DNA from: Chlamydiota bacterium
GTDB lineage: Bacteria; Chlamydiota; Chlamydiia; Chlamydiales; JACKPQ01
Direction of reading: 5' to 3'
Length of the DNA: 42,670 nucleotides
Assembly (NCBI GenBank): GCA_021772435.1
Contig: JAJFLZ010000010.1
Location: 1 to 42,670, forward strand
The notes below the pieces were generated by a model, which ran no database searches, had not been told where the DNA came from, and saw nothing but the letters and a program-made list of their open reading frames with translations. Both the position numbers and the translations under genes were made by a program. This document shows, one piece after another, positions 1 through 7,956 of this stretch (position 1 is the stretch's first letter; each line of letters begins with the position of its first letter).

Positions 1-24
1 TGATATAAACCCGAAATTCAGGTT
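1..24 (-). repeat. End of an inverted-repeat (MITE-like) element, partial
   Basis: The first 24 bases match the terminal part of the complete element at 28-193 (the same bases recur at 170-193). Only this end lies inside the window. It is separated from the next copy by CTT, and the same CTT follows the next copy, so at least two copies stand in tandem here. Confidence 0.75.
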
Positions 25-27
25 CTT

Positions 28-193
28 AACCTGAACTCTGGGTTTTGATTGTTTAGATTCAGAGCAGATTAGGTGACAGATTGTGCCATTTTTTGCGATT
101 CTATAGCCAAGGCGCTATAGATGAGCACAAAAAGGGTGCAAGATGGCGGCTAAGATGCCTGAAGATGAATGATATAAACCCGAAATTCAGGTT
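28..193 (-). repeat. MITE-like element, copy 1 (166 bp)
   Basis: A 166-bp non-coding element starting AACCTGAACTCTGGGTTTT and ending AAACCCGAAATTCAGGTT, inverted relative to the copies at 22856-23024 and 37703-37868. The ends are imperfect inverted repeats: the outer eight bases and the GGGTTT match, while the middle differs. The inside carries a small stem (CTATAGC...GCTATAG near 101-120). CTT flanks both sides, possibly a 3-bp target duplication. No transposase is encoded, so the element would be non-autonomous. It ends just before the leader of the LRR gene at 221. Confidence 0.8.
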
Positions 194-220
194 CTTAACA
201 TTAAAAAATTAAGGAGACGT

Positions 221-934
221 ATGACAACTGTATTAAGGTGTAACCTCGGATGTTATCATTTAGGGGATTACGGTTGCACTGTAGATGAAAACCATAGTGT
301 GATGCCTGTGATTGCTAGCTCACATCAGTGTTTTATAAAAACTAGCTATTTTAAAGATCGGTATCCAGACGAATTAACTCAGTTTGTATTGGCTGTTAAA
401 CATGAAGATAAAGCGGCGCATACGATTGCTACTAGGTTAGGCTGTACTCTCAAAGGAGAAACTGGCCAAATAGTTTCTGCATTTATCGCTTGGTACAGAG
501 TGCAACAACTGCCCGAAGAGATAGATCTGAGTGAATGTGGTTTAGAAAATTTGCCGGTTCGTATAGCCGATGTTTTTAGTGGAGTGCACAAGTTAAATTT
601 ATCTGGTAACAAAGGATTAAGTAGCGTACCAGATCATCTTCAGGTTGATATTTTAGATATTAGTCGTACCGGAATTTCAACTGTGCCATGTGAAGTGGCA
701 AAAAAGATTGTAATGACAGGTAACTGGGTGACTTTTCCTGAAAAGATCTTCTCACAAAGTTGCAGGTTAAAGCAATTGATATTAGGTTCTGAGGTTCTGC
801 AAGGTCATATAGAGGACTTATCACGTCTTAATCTAGAATATATTGAAATAGGGAGTTATAGAGGAGCTCCAGAACAAGTTGAAAAAGTGATTAGACCAAT
901 TGCATATGTGCCTTCGCAATCTATAATTGATTAG
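221..934 (+). CDS. Leucine-rich-repeat protein (237 aa), effector-like
   Basis: Residues about 98-190 carry leucine-rich repeats of the short bacterial type (IDLSECGLENLP, LNLSGNKGLSSVP, LDISRTGISTVP), as found in secreted host-interacting proteins of pathogens. There is no signal peptide or membrane segment, and no E3 ligase domain follows. It is a paralogue of the protein at 2702-3472: the N-terminal module (HEDKAAHTIATRLG...WYRVQ), the repeats and the leader ATTAAAAAATTAAGGA before the start are shared. The AAGGAGA Shine-Dalgarno supports ATG 221. It converges on the kinase-like gene, with stop codons overlapping (TTAG at 931-934). Function is unknown; a type III effector or cytosolic scaffold is inference. 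Confidence 0.8.
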   Translation: MTTVLRCNLGCYHLGDYGCTVDENHSVMPVIASSHQCFIKTSYFKDRYPDELTQFVLAVKHEDKAAHTIATRLGCTLKGETGQIVSAFIAWYRVQQLPEEIDLSECGLENLPVRIADVFSGVHKLNLSGNKGLSSVPDHLQVDILDISRTGISTVPCEVAKKIVMTGNWVTFPEKIFSQSCRLKQLILGSEVLQGHIEDLSRLNLEYIEIGSYRGAPEQVEKVIRPIAYVPSQSIID

Positions 935-2478
935 GTCGGTTCATCTTCTTTTTTACCTTTTCGAATTTCATCTTGCTTACGTGCGCGTTTATTTTGAGAA
1001 AGAAGATCCTCAGCACTAATTGAGCTCTTCCGTTTTTTTGGTTCAAGGGGCTGAGTCGGGCATAGGTTTTCTTCTTTGCAAGCAGGGATTTTTGGCTGAT
1101 TTAAGTGTTCTGTATTTTTAAGTTCAGACTCTGTGGTATGTCCTTCTTCAGGGGCCTCACTTGATTGAGATTCGTTGTTTGTGTGTGGATAATATTTTTT
1201 AGAAAAGCTCTCGGGGCAGTATGTTTGCCCTAACTTTATAAGTTCTTTTAAAAATTGCTTTGCACTCAAGCGTTGTTGCTCTGAATCGTGCTGTTTATGA
1301 GGTGGCGGTGTATTTAAAACCTTAAATACAAGCTTGACCATTTCGATGGTAAGTCTATCTCCTGTTTGCTCGGCTTTTTCTAAAAGAACCCTTCCACGTC
1401 TTTTTACGTTTGCCAATTTATAAACAGTGTGAATTAGATTGCCATCCTTGTCTTCTTGCGCGGAATGCCACATATAGAAAAAGGTGTCATTGGAATCGTA
1501 ATTAGGGTAATTTTCTAATTCTTCTTGTTTTAACTTTTTGACAGCGAAAGTTTTATAATGAATTTTATTTTCTGACAACTTTGGTATTAAAAGCGTTCCA
1601 ATCGTTTCTTCCAAACTTCTGGCAAGCATGTAAACATCTGTTGAGGTGTCTTGGATCCCTTTACGCTCTACTTGATCCATAAAAGATGAAAAAACTTCTG
1701 GGTCACTGTACACAGGTGTAGCAAATGTTGAACTATTTGACTGAGATAAGTGTTTAACGGATCCGAAATCTGTTATACGTCCTTGCTTTTCTTCTTTTGA
1801 GTATAGAAAATTGGCAGGTTTTATATCTTGGTGTAATAGTTGAAGAAAATGAAGATAAAATAATCCTTCAGCAATATCACAATAAGCAAACAAAACTGTT
1901 TCTTGAGGCGCTTTAGCATCGAGTGGCAGTTTATTAAAATCACAATCCATCAATTTAGCTTCTTGCTCCATATCATCTTCACGGTTTTTGAAATCAAGCA
2001 AGACTGTGCGACAGATTTGATGGTATAGTTCTGGTTTTTCCCTTAAGGCTCTCTTAATATGATTCTTAAGTTTTTCTTCAATCGTAAATGGTGTTATTCC
2101 AGTTTTTGTACATGTTTCGGTGACTTTTTGAGTTAATTTATTGAAATTTAAAGATCTTTTAGCTGTTGCGTTTGCTCCTCTTCCAATAATGTGGTCACTT
2201 AAGGCTCTAATAGATTTTGGACTCTCCTTTAATTCAATGTCGCCGATATTAGAGGCGCCGTTTTTTAGATGCGATCTTGCAATTTTAAGTTTTTCTGGGG
2301 TTGTAGGAGGGGATCGGTGATTTAATTCGTGTGCTTTCTGGACAAATAGAGAGTAGGCTACTTTTTCAGCCTTTGTTGGGCTAGCTTGCTTGTCTGGAAT
2401 GGGGGGTAGATTTTGTAGCTCTGCCGCTGTGTATGTTTCATCAGAAACCGACTGGCCGTTGGTTGAATTAATTGACAT
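931..2478 (-). CDS. Soluble Ser/Thr protein-kinase-like protein (515 aa)
   Basis: The C-lobe of a eukaryote-like protein kinase is clear: catalytic loop HQDIKPANFL (H216, D218, K220, N223), DFG (237-239), an APE-like DPE (259-261), and a helix-F Asp (D281) in DVYMLARSLEE. The HRD arginine is Gln, so it may be non-RD. The N-lobe is divergent; GRGANATAK (99-107) might be the glycine loop, but an ATP-anchoring lysine cannot be assigned. There is no membrane segment or PASTA domain, unlike housekeeping PknD-type kinases. The last ~90 residues are polar and rich in K/E, with a basic KKRKSS stretch. It is paralogous to the protein at 3508-4869 and convergent with the LRR gene at 221. An injected effector kinase is plausible but unproven. 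Confidence 0.85.
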   Translation of the reverse strand: MSINSTNGQSVSDETYTAAELQNLPPIPDKQASPTKAEKVAYSLFVQKAHELNHRSPPTTPEKLKIARSHLKNGASNIGDIELKESPKSIRALSDHIIGRGANATAKRSLNFNKLTQKVTETCTKTGITPFTIEEKLKNHIKRALREKPELYHQICRTVLLDFKNREDDMEQEAKLMDCDFNKLPLDAKAPQETVLFAYCDIAEGLFYLHFLQLLHQDIKPANFLYSKEEKQGRITDFGSVKHLSQSNSSTFATPVYSDPEVFSSFMDQVERKGIQDTSTDVYMLARSLEETIGTLLIPKLSENKIHYKTFAVKKLKQEELENYPNYDSNDTFFYMWHSAQEDKDGNLIHTVYKLANVKRRGRVLLEKAEQTGDRLTIEMVKLVFKVLNTPPPHKQHDSEQQRLSAKQFLKELIKLGQTYCPESFSKKYYPHTNNESQSSEAPEEGHTTESELKNTEHLNQPKIPACKEENLCPTQPLEPKKRKSSISAEDLLSQNKRARKQDEIRKGKKEDEPT

Positions 2479-2701
2479 ATAAGAACCTTATTTTTTTATT
2501 GATATTTTATCTATTTTTAGGTTTTTAATCAATTTATAAATTAATTTTGATAAAATTAATTATTTTATAAATAGAGTGTTAGTTGACATTTTTTTTGAAT
2601 GAACTTTCCGGCTAAGAATCTGCAGGTTAACAAATTTCCTGGACAGTAATTAAATTTTTCACATAATATTCTTACTTAGTATTAAAAAATTAAGGACATG
2701 T

Positions 2702-3472
2702 ATGACTTCTTTAGCAATATGCGAACAGAACTATTTTCACTTAGGATTACGATGCGGACAAATTGATAATCGCTTCCGTATTTTCAACTTAGACAAGTCT
2801 CATGGCCCTTGTAGAAGTTTCACGGCAGTGGAAGGCGAGCTTGGGATTGAAACCTCTAATTGCAAGTTGAGAACAGAAGATGAAGCTGCTGCAAAGGAAT
2901 GTCTAACAAATTACGTTGAACCCTTTACTTGCAAGTTTAGAAGAGAAGATGAGGCTGCTGCAAAGATATGGCAAGGGCTTGGAGGCACGCCGCTCAAAGG
3001 GGGGGTGGGGATGATTTTGCCACAGTTTCAAAAATGGTACCAAACGCAAAACTTTACGTGTGTTGATTTAACAGGTCTTGACTTAGTAGAGCTGCCTGAG
3101 TCGATTACCAATCTTTTTAAAGACTTAAAAGAGCTTAATTTAAGTGGTAATGAACGATTGTGGAAAGTCCCTCTAAATTTACGTGTCAAGCACATAGACT
3201 TAAGTGGAACAAACGTCATGGATGTACCCTATTTAGAAAACGTCCAAGAGATCACGATGCTTGATACTTTAGCTGACGTTCCAGATTGGCTTGCAGATAA
3301 AAAGCATAACTTGAAAACGTTAACATTGGATAGTCGAATTATAAATGGTAATCCTCCACAAGTCTTGTCGAGAATTCCAGATAATATTCGCTTTAATATT
3401 GGCGATGTTTTGAAGGGCTCTGCAAAAGAGATCCAAACGAATTGGAAAAAATGCGTTTATATTAATTATTGA
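2702..3472 (+). CDS. Leucine-rich-repeat protein (256 aa), paralogue of the gene at 221
   Basis: Leucine-rich repeats at about 118-215 (VDLTGLDLVELP, LNLSGNERLWKVP, IDLSGTNVMDVP) follow an N-terminal module shared with the protein at 221-934. Residues 54-76 and 77-88 hold a recent internal duplication (CKLRTEDEAAAKE and CKFRREDEAAAKI), a 69-bp unit also obvious in the DNA at 2861 and 2930. The leader ATTAAAAAATTAAGGA is nearly identical to that of the first LRR gene, so leader and gene were duplicated together. There is no signal peptide or transmembrane segment. It is convergent with the second kinase-like gene. Function is unknown; effector-like by architecture. Confidence 0.8.
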   Translation: MTSLAICEQNYFHLGLRCGQIDNRFRIFNLDKSHGPCRSFTAVEGELGIETSNCKLRTEDEAAAKECLTNYVEPFTCKFRREDEAAAKIWQGLGGTPLKGGVGMILPQFQKWYQTQNFTCVDLTGLDLVELPESITNLFKDLKELNLSGNERLWKVPLNLRVKHIDLSGTNVMDVPYLENVQEITMLDTLADVPDWLADKKHNLKTLTLDSRIINGNPPQVLSRIPDNIRFNIGDVLKGSAKEIQTNWKKCVYINY

Positions 3473-3507
3473 TAACTAGTGGGTAGAATAAAAAGCTTAA
3501 AATGTCG

Positions 3508-4869
3508 CTAGAGTGAAAGTGTTTTATCTAGCGCATCCATATGGCTAAGCATAGGAGGAGAGTGTTCAATTTGCTGATCTTCAACTAATCTGGGTCTTTT
3601 ACTTTTGTTGCTATGATCTTCTGAGTTTTCCTTGCTATTCAATTCATTTCCAAGATCTTCAAAAGAATTTAGCCGAGTTAATCTGGATCTTTTAAGTCGA
3701 AGACGATTAACAGGTTCATATTTGCGTGGCGTGTAGTTTTTGGCAAGTTGAGAAAGCCGTTCGTGGATTTGCTCGCTGGTCATACGATCGACAGGAGGTT
3801 TATTTAGAATCTCATAGGTTAGCTCGGTTAAAGCAATAGCTGTTTCATCACCAGTTTGATTTGCAAGCCTAAGCATGTTTTTTTTTCTAGTTGCTACTGA
3901 GTCAAACTTGAATATAGTGCCTTCAAAAGAAGTTATAAAGTAGTGTGGATGATCAGGGTTGTAGTCGCTGATTGGCTCTTGCAGGCTGGATAAATCACAA
4001 TGTTTACTTATCCTAATAGGATCTATTTTCAACAGCATTGGGAAGAGTTTCCTTGCTAACATTTCTTCTAATGATCGTGCAAAGTAATATAGATCTGTTG
4101 GCTTTGTTTGAATTCCTTTGCCCGTGCGTTGGCTATGTGCTGAGTCAAATGAATAGGGATCAAAATGGGTCACGGTTCCCAAAACCTGTTTTACAGGGCC
4201 ACCCTCTAAATCGTATAACATGCCAAAATCAGTGATTTTGCCTTGATCTTTCTCCGGATAATATAGATAATTAGTAAGTTTTCCATCTCGATGTAGCAAA
4301 TTATGTTTATGCAAATAAACATACCCTCTAGAAATGTTTTCGAATAAGTGGGCGACAAAAAGTGCAGTATTTTTGTTTGGAAGCCTAGTTTTTTGGAAAT
4401 CCCCACCACGGGCTAAGGGACTTTGAAATTCTTGTCCACTTTTACGAAATCTCTCAGGAAAGTTAATGACTTCTTTGTATTTTTCGACTGTACATTCTGG
4501 TTGCTTGGTTAATTTTTCCAGCAGTAGTTCACATTTGAATGGTTTAAAGGACAAAGATAGATTACGTGCAACTTCTTTGACTGTTCCAGTCGGTTTTTCT
4601 AAAACAATACCAGCCTCCACTCTTGATTGAGCGCCCGTTTCAATGCGCCTTGTTGTGACTGTCAAGTGTTGGGGGCTAAAGGCTATAGGGCGCATTTGCT
4701 CAGGTTGAAGATCATTATAGAGTTCGGTGACAATTCGATCGATTGGGTAGGAGCTAGGATTATTATGCATAGCTCTAAAATAAGCCTGTACAAATTTCGT
4801 TAGGTTTTCTTTTGAATTAGGAGATGGTCTTGGTAGGCTTGCTGAAGCGTTTGTAGATATTGGAGCCAT
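3508..4869 (-). CDS. Soluble Ser/Thr protein-kinase-like protein (453 aa), paralogue of the gene at 931
   Basis: Kinase motifs: HRDGKLTNYL (H193, D195, K197, N200), DFG (214-216), helix-F Asp D259 in DLYYFARSLEE, the last segment nearly identical to the first kinase. The HRD arginine is intact here. The N-lobe is poorly conserved and no transmembrane helix is seen. The reading frame is open up to 4926 through TTG and ATG codons, but starting at ATG 4869 gives MAPISTNA, aligning with MSINSTNG of the paralogue (STN at residues 5-7 in both), so that start is preferred. The C-terminus has a basic KRPR cluster (near 424-427). The gene is convergent with the LRR gene at 2702, repeating the first module. 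Confidence 0.8.
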   Translation of the reverse strand: MAPISTNASASLPRPSPNSKENLTKFVQAYFRAMHNNPSSYPIDRIVTELYNDLQPEQMRPIAFSPQHLTVTTRRIETGAQSRVEAGIVLEKPTGTVKEVARNLSLSFKPFKCELLLEKLTKQPECTVEKYKEVINFPERFRKSGQEFQSPLARGGDFQKTRLPNKNTALFVAHLFENISRGYVYLHKHNLLHRDGKLTNYLYYPEKDQGKITDFGMLYDLEGGPVKQVLGTVTHFDPYSFDSAHSQRTGKGIQTKPTDLYYFARSLEEMLARKLFPMLLKIDPIRISKHCDLSSLQEPISDYNPDHPHYFITSFEGTIFKFDSVATRKKNMLRLANQTGDETAIALTELTYEILNKPPVDRMTSEQIHERLSQLAKNYTPRKYEPVNRLRLKRSRLTRLNSFEDLGNELNSKENSEDHSNKSKRPRLVEDQQIEHSPPMLSHMDALDKTLSL

Positions 4870-4983
4870 AGGTGTACCTATTATGTTAATGACCAATATT
4901 ATGCTATGTCTATCCATTAACATCAAGATTGCATTAATTATTTAATATTGTGATTATATTTTTAATTTGATATTAAGGGTGTT

Positions 4984-5871
4984 ATGCGCTCATATAATGT
5001 AAAATTAGCCGTAATCTTCTCATTATTAGCAGCTTTGCTTTTTGCGTTATCTGGAGTTGTGATTAAGCTGCTATCGCAAGTTGTTTCAAATGAGATGATT
5101 GTGTTTTTTCGCCAGTTTTTTGCTCTGCTCTTTCTGCTGCCTATTTTGCTTAAAAGGCAAGGGAGGGCCAGTCTAAAAACAAGTAAAAAAGCACCCCTTT
5201 ATTTGCTCAGAACGTTTGCCAGCCTAGCTGCGATGTATTGCTTGGTCTATGCTATTAAGTATCTGCCACTTGTAGATGCTTTGTTGCTCAGCTATACAAG
5301 AGCTCTATTTATGCCTCTCATTGTGTTTTTATGGTTTGGAAAACGGCCGCCAGCTCATGTTTGGTGGGGTCTTTTGGTCGGATTTATCGGCGTGGCTTGC
5401 ATCTTGAAGCCATCAGATCAGGTGTTTGATATCGCAGCCTTAGTCGGCTTAGCGTCTGGTCTATTTGGAGCTGTCGCATTTAGCGCTGTGCGTAGGTTAA
5501 CGAAGACTGAGTTTCCCACAAAGATCATGTTTTATTACCTGATGCTCTCTATTCCGATTACGGCTGTACCGCTAGCTACATCATGGGTATCACTGAATAA
5601 AATATTTTGGTTGGCATTGTTAGTATTGGGATTGATTGGCGTGATTTATCAGTACGTTTTGACAAAAGCCTACGAGCATGCCAAGGGTCCACAAGTGGCA
5701 TCGGTACTTTATAGCACTGTGATTTTTGCAGCTTTTTTCGATTGGGTATTTTGGAAAGAGGCGATGGATGGTTATGCAGTGCTTGGCATAGGAGCTGTGA
5801 TTGCAGGATCGCTGATTGCTTTGGGATTGTTTTCTAAAGGTGGCCCTAAAATCAATGGTGAGCTACACTAG
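4984..5871 (+). CDS. EamA/DMT-superfamily transporter (295 aa)
   Basis: About ten hydrophobic helices arranged as two five-helix EamA repeats and a length typical for the family (280-310 aa) identify a drug/metabolite-superfamily permease in the inner membrane. The first repeat has the usual FxRQxxA-type motif after helix 2 (FFRQFFALLF). Substrates of EamA proteins include amino acids, nucleotide derivatives and S-adenosylmethionine; none can be assigned from sequence here. A Shine-Dalgarno AAGGGTG precedes ATG 4984. The small acidic protein at 5878 follows six bases after its stop and is probably co-transcribed. A second, distantly related EamA protein lies at 14268. Confidence 0.85.
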   Translation: MRSYNVKLAVIFSLLAALLFALSGVVIKLLSQVVSNEMIVFFRQFFALLFLLPILLKRQGRASLKTSKKAPLYLLRTFASLAAMYCLVYAIKYLPLVDALLLSYTRALFMPLIVFLWFGKRPPAHVWWGLLVGFIGVACILKPSDQVFDIAALVGLASGLFGAVAFSAVRRLTKTEFPTKIMFYYLMLSIPITAVPLATSWVSLNKIFWLALLVLGLIGVIYQYVLTKAYEHAKGPQVASVLYSTVIFAAFFDWVFWKEAMDGYAVLGIGAVIAGSLIALGLFSKGGPKINGELH

Positions 5872-5877
5872 TTAGAT

Positions 5878-6351
5878 ATGAAATTCTTCACGCCTGAGTG
5901 CGATACAGACGATGATTTGTGGGAAGAGCGCTGCGAGGCTTATGATGACTACATCGATAGCATTTATTCGTGTTTACCCTGGCCTCTCAAGATTTTAGCC
6001 TCGGGCTTAGATCTTCACGATGGATTTTTTACCAAAGCACTATACTACAAAGATCAAAAGAGTTTAGAGCTAGAAGGCATTTTTGGCGATTTAGAGATGG
6101 GGTATTTTTTCTTGCATCTTGTTTACCAGAATTTAGAATGCTCAAATCTAGAAGCTATTTTCGATGGCAGCGTTTTCGAAATCATTTTTGATGAGGTGGA
6201 GTGGCTAGAAAATAAGCGCTATGCTCATCGTATGCGGTTTTGCACGGGAAAAGATTTGGATTTAGAGTTTTCTGATCTGGTCATCAAAGTTAAAAGTATA
6301 GATACGATGCAGCGTCTGATTGAAAAACCTTGCCCTTTAACGATTCTCTAA
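5878..6351 (+). CDS. Hypothetical acidic protein (157 aa)
   Basis: Not recognised. The protein is acidic and rich in aromatic residues (many D/E, Y, F), without signal peptide or clear transmembrane helix, and looks like a small soluble alpha/beta protein. It starts six bases after the EamA transporter stop codon, suggesting translational coupling, and its 3' end overlaps the convergent NDH-2 gene by 15 bp. No catalytic motif is visible. Confidence 0.65.
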   Translation: MKFFTPECDTDDDLWEERCEAYDDYIDSIYSCLPWPLKILASGLDLHDGFFTKALYYKDQKSLELEGIFGDLEMGYFFLHLVYQNLECSNLEAIFDGSVFEIIFDEVEWLENKRYAHRMRFCTGKDLDLEFSDLVIKVKSIDTMQRLIEKPCPLTIL

Positions 6352-7950
6352 TTCTTCGCGTCTTGTTTTTTCTGTAGCTTGAATGGATTCACCGAGCGGA
6401 GCAAAGCTAGAAATCAACATTCCAAAATCACTTTTCCGCAGCGCTAAGAGGTTGGTCGGCTTAGTGCAACTAATCGTTGCTGATCTTGTGCGTTGATTCA
6501 TCAGCGCCATCTCACCAAAATAGGAGCCTGCGCCTAGTGTTGAAACAACATTTTTTTGACTATCGCGCTCTTGATATACTTCCACCTCACCATCGACAAT
6601 GATGTAGAGGTAATCGCCTATATCGCCTTCGTGAAAAACGATTTCTCCTGGCTCAAAATGCAGTTTAGCAATGCCTTGTGAAGGAGATATTTTGAGCTGA
6701 ACCGCTTCTTGAGGGATCATCGATTCGATGAGCCAAGAGAGGGCTACTTTGACTTTACGTGAGGCTCCTGGCAGTTTGACCCAGTAAACCATACGCCAAA
6801 ACATCCAAGCTAGTAAGCCTGAAAATTTGATTTTTCCAAATAGTTCCGCTACTGCGCTGTGGTGGCCCAAAGCCCCCATCATGCCAAGCGCTTTAAATTT
6901 GAATTCTTTGCGCTCTTTTCCCTTGATCTGGGCGACGATATTTTTCGCGAGTACTTTAGCCTCGCGAATTGCGAACTGGGCCGTTGGGGGGCAGTAGCCC
7001 TTGCCAGTAGCTACGTTAGGGATAGCAGAGCAATCGCCAGCACACCAAAGATGATCTGAATCTTTCACAAGCAGTGTGCTGTCTGTCTCTATGTGCCCCT
7101 TGATTTGGGGAATATCTAAACTTTCGACAATGGGATTAGGTGAAGAGGGGACAGTGGATACGATCGTTTTGGTTTGGATTTTTTCGCCATTATCTAAAAT
7201 CGCCTCATTAGGAGTTGCTGCTTGCAAGCGTACACCAAAATGGATGTTCACGCCTCGCTTTTGCAAAATTTTCTGCGCATACAAAGAGAGCGATTCACTG
7301 AGCTCGCGCTCCATGAGTCTGTCCTTGCTGTGGATCAAATGCACGCTGATCTCGTCTTTGTTAATACGGGGGTATTGTTTAGCAAGTTTTCTGACCAAGT
7401 CGTTGATTTCAGCGACCACTTCGGTGCCAGAAAATCCACCGCCGCCTACGACGAATGTAAGAAGCTGTCTGCGCCAACCCGGATCATCTGATGCTGATGC
7501 GCCTTCTAGCGCTTCGATAATGCGGTTACGAATCACTAAGGCATCGGCTAAATTTTTAAATGGCAAGGCATGTTCGTGAATACCAACCATGCCGCGAAAA
7601 TCTGTGACATTACCTAGCGCTATAACCAAATGGTCATAAGTTAGTGTTAAAGGTTTGTGGCTAAATTGTGGCGATAAAATCACCTGCTTTTGCTTTAAGT
7701 CGACATGGTCGATTTCCCGAATAAAAAGACGTGTTTTAGGAGCGAGTTTGCGAATAGAGCTAACAGTGTCGAGAATGTCTAAGCTACCGCCGACAACCTC
7801 AGGTAGCATGGGTTGGTAGACAAAGTAATTTTCTCGGTTAACGAGTGCAACCTCAATTTCATCTGATGGTTTAATAAATTTTTCTAGATAAAGTGCAGTA
7901 TATACACCTGCAAAACCGCCACCAAGTATAACAATTCTTTTTTTAGACAT
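6337..7950 (-). CDS. Type II NADH dehydrogenase fused to a cyclic-nucleotide-binding-like domain (537 aa)
   Basis: The first ~425 residues form a pyridine-nucleotide-disulfide-type flavoprotein: FAD-binding IVILGGGFAG at the N-terminus, NADH-binding FVVGGGGFSGTE in the middle, a second FAD motif with LWCAGDCSAIP, and an amphipathic membrane-binding end (WMFWRMVYWVKLPG). This fits NDH-2, which passes electrons from NADH to quinone without pumping protons. About 110 further residues match the cNMP-binding fold, with the phosphate-cassette-like FGEMALMNQRTRSATI including the arginine. Ordinary NDH-2 is about 400-450 aa. It is last in the leftward MATE-dusB-NDH-2 cluster, six bases after dusB, and lacks an obvious Shine-Dalgarno. 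Whether the tail binds cAMP is unknown. Confidence 0.88.
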   Translation of the reverse strand: MSKKRIVILGGGFAGVYTALYLEKFIKPSDEIEVALVNRENYFVYQPMLPEVVGGSLDILDTVSSIRKLAPKTRLFIREIDHVDLKQKQVILSPQFSHKPLTLTYDHLVIALGNVTDFRGMVGIHEHALPFKNLADALVIRNRIIEALEGASASDDPGWRRQLLTFVVGGGGFSGTEVVAEINDLVRKLAKQYPRINKDEISVHLIHSKDRLMERELSESLSLYAQKILQKRGVNIHFGVRLQAATPNEAILDNGEKIQTKTIVSTVPSSPNPIVESLDIPQIKGHIETDSTLLVKDSDHLWCAGDCSAIPNVATGKGYCPPTAQFAIREAKVLAKNIVAQIKGKERKEFKFKALGMMGALGHHSAVAELFGKIKFSGLLAWMFWRMVYWVKLPGASRKVKVALSWLIESMIPQEAVQLKISPSQGIAKLHFEPGEIVFHEGDIGDYLYIIVDGEVEVYQERDSQKNVVSTLGAGSYFGEMALMNQRTRSATISCTKPTNLLALRKSDFGMLISSFAPLGESIQATEKTRREELENR

Positions 7951-7956
7951 AATTAA

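Noticed and set aside
7076..7579. Plus-strand open frame inside the NDH-2 gene
   Set aside because: Antisense to the well-supported flavoprotein domain; composition is serine/cysteine-rich as expected for a shadow.
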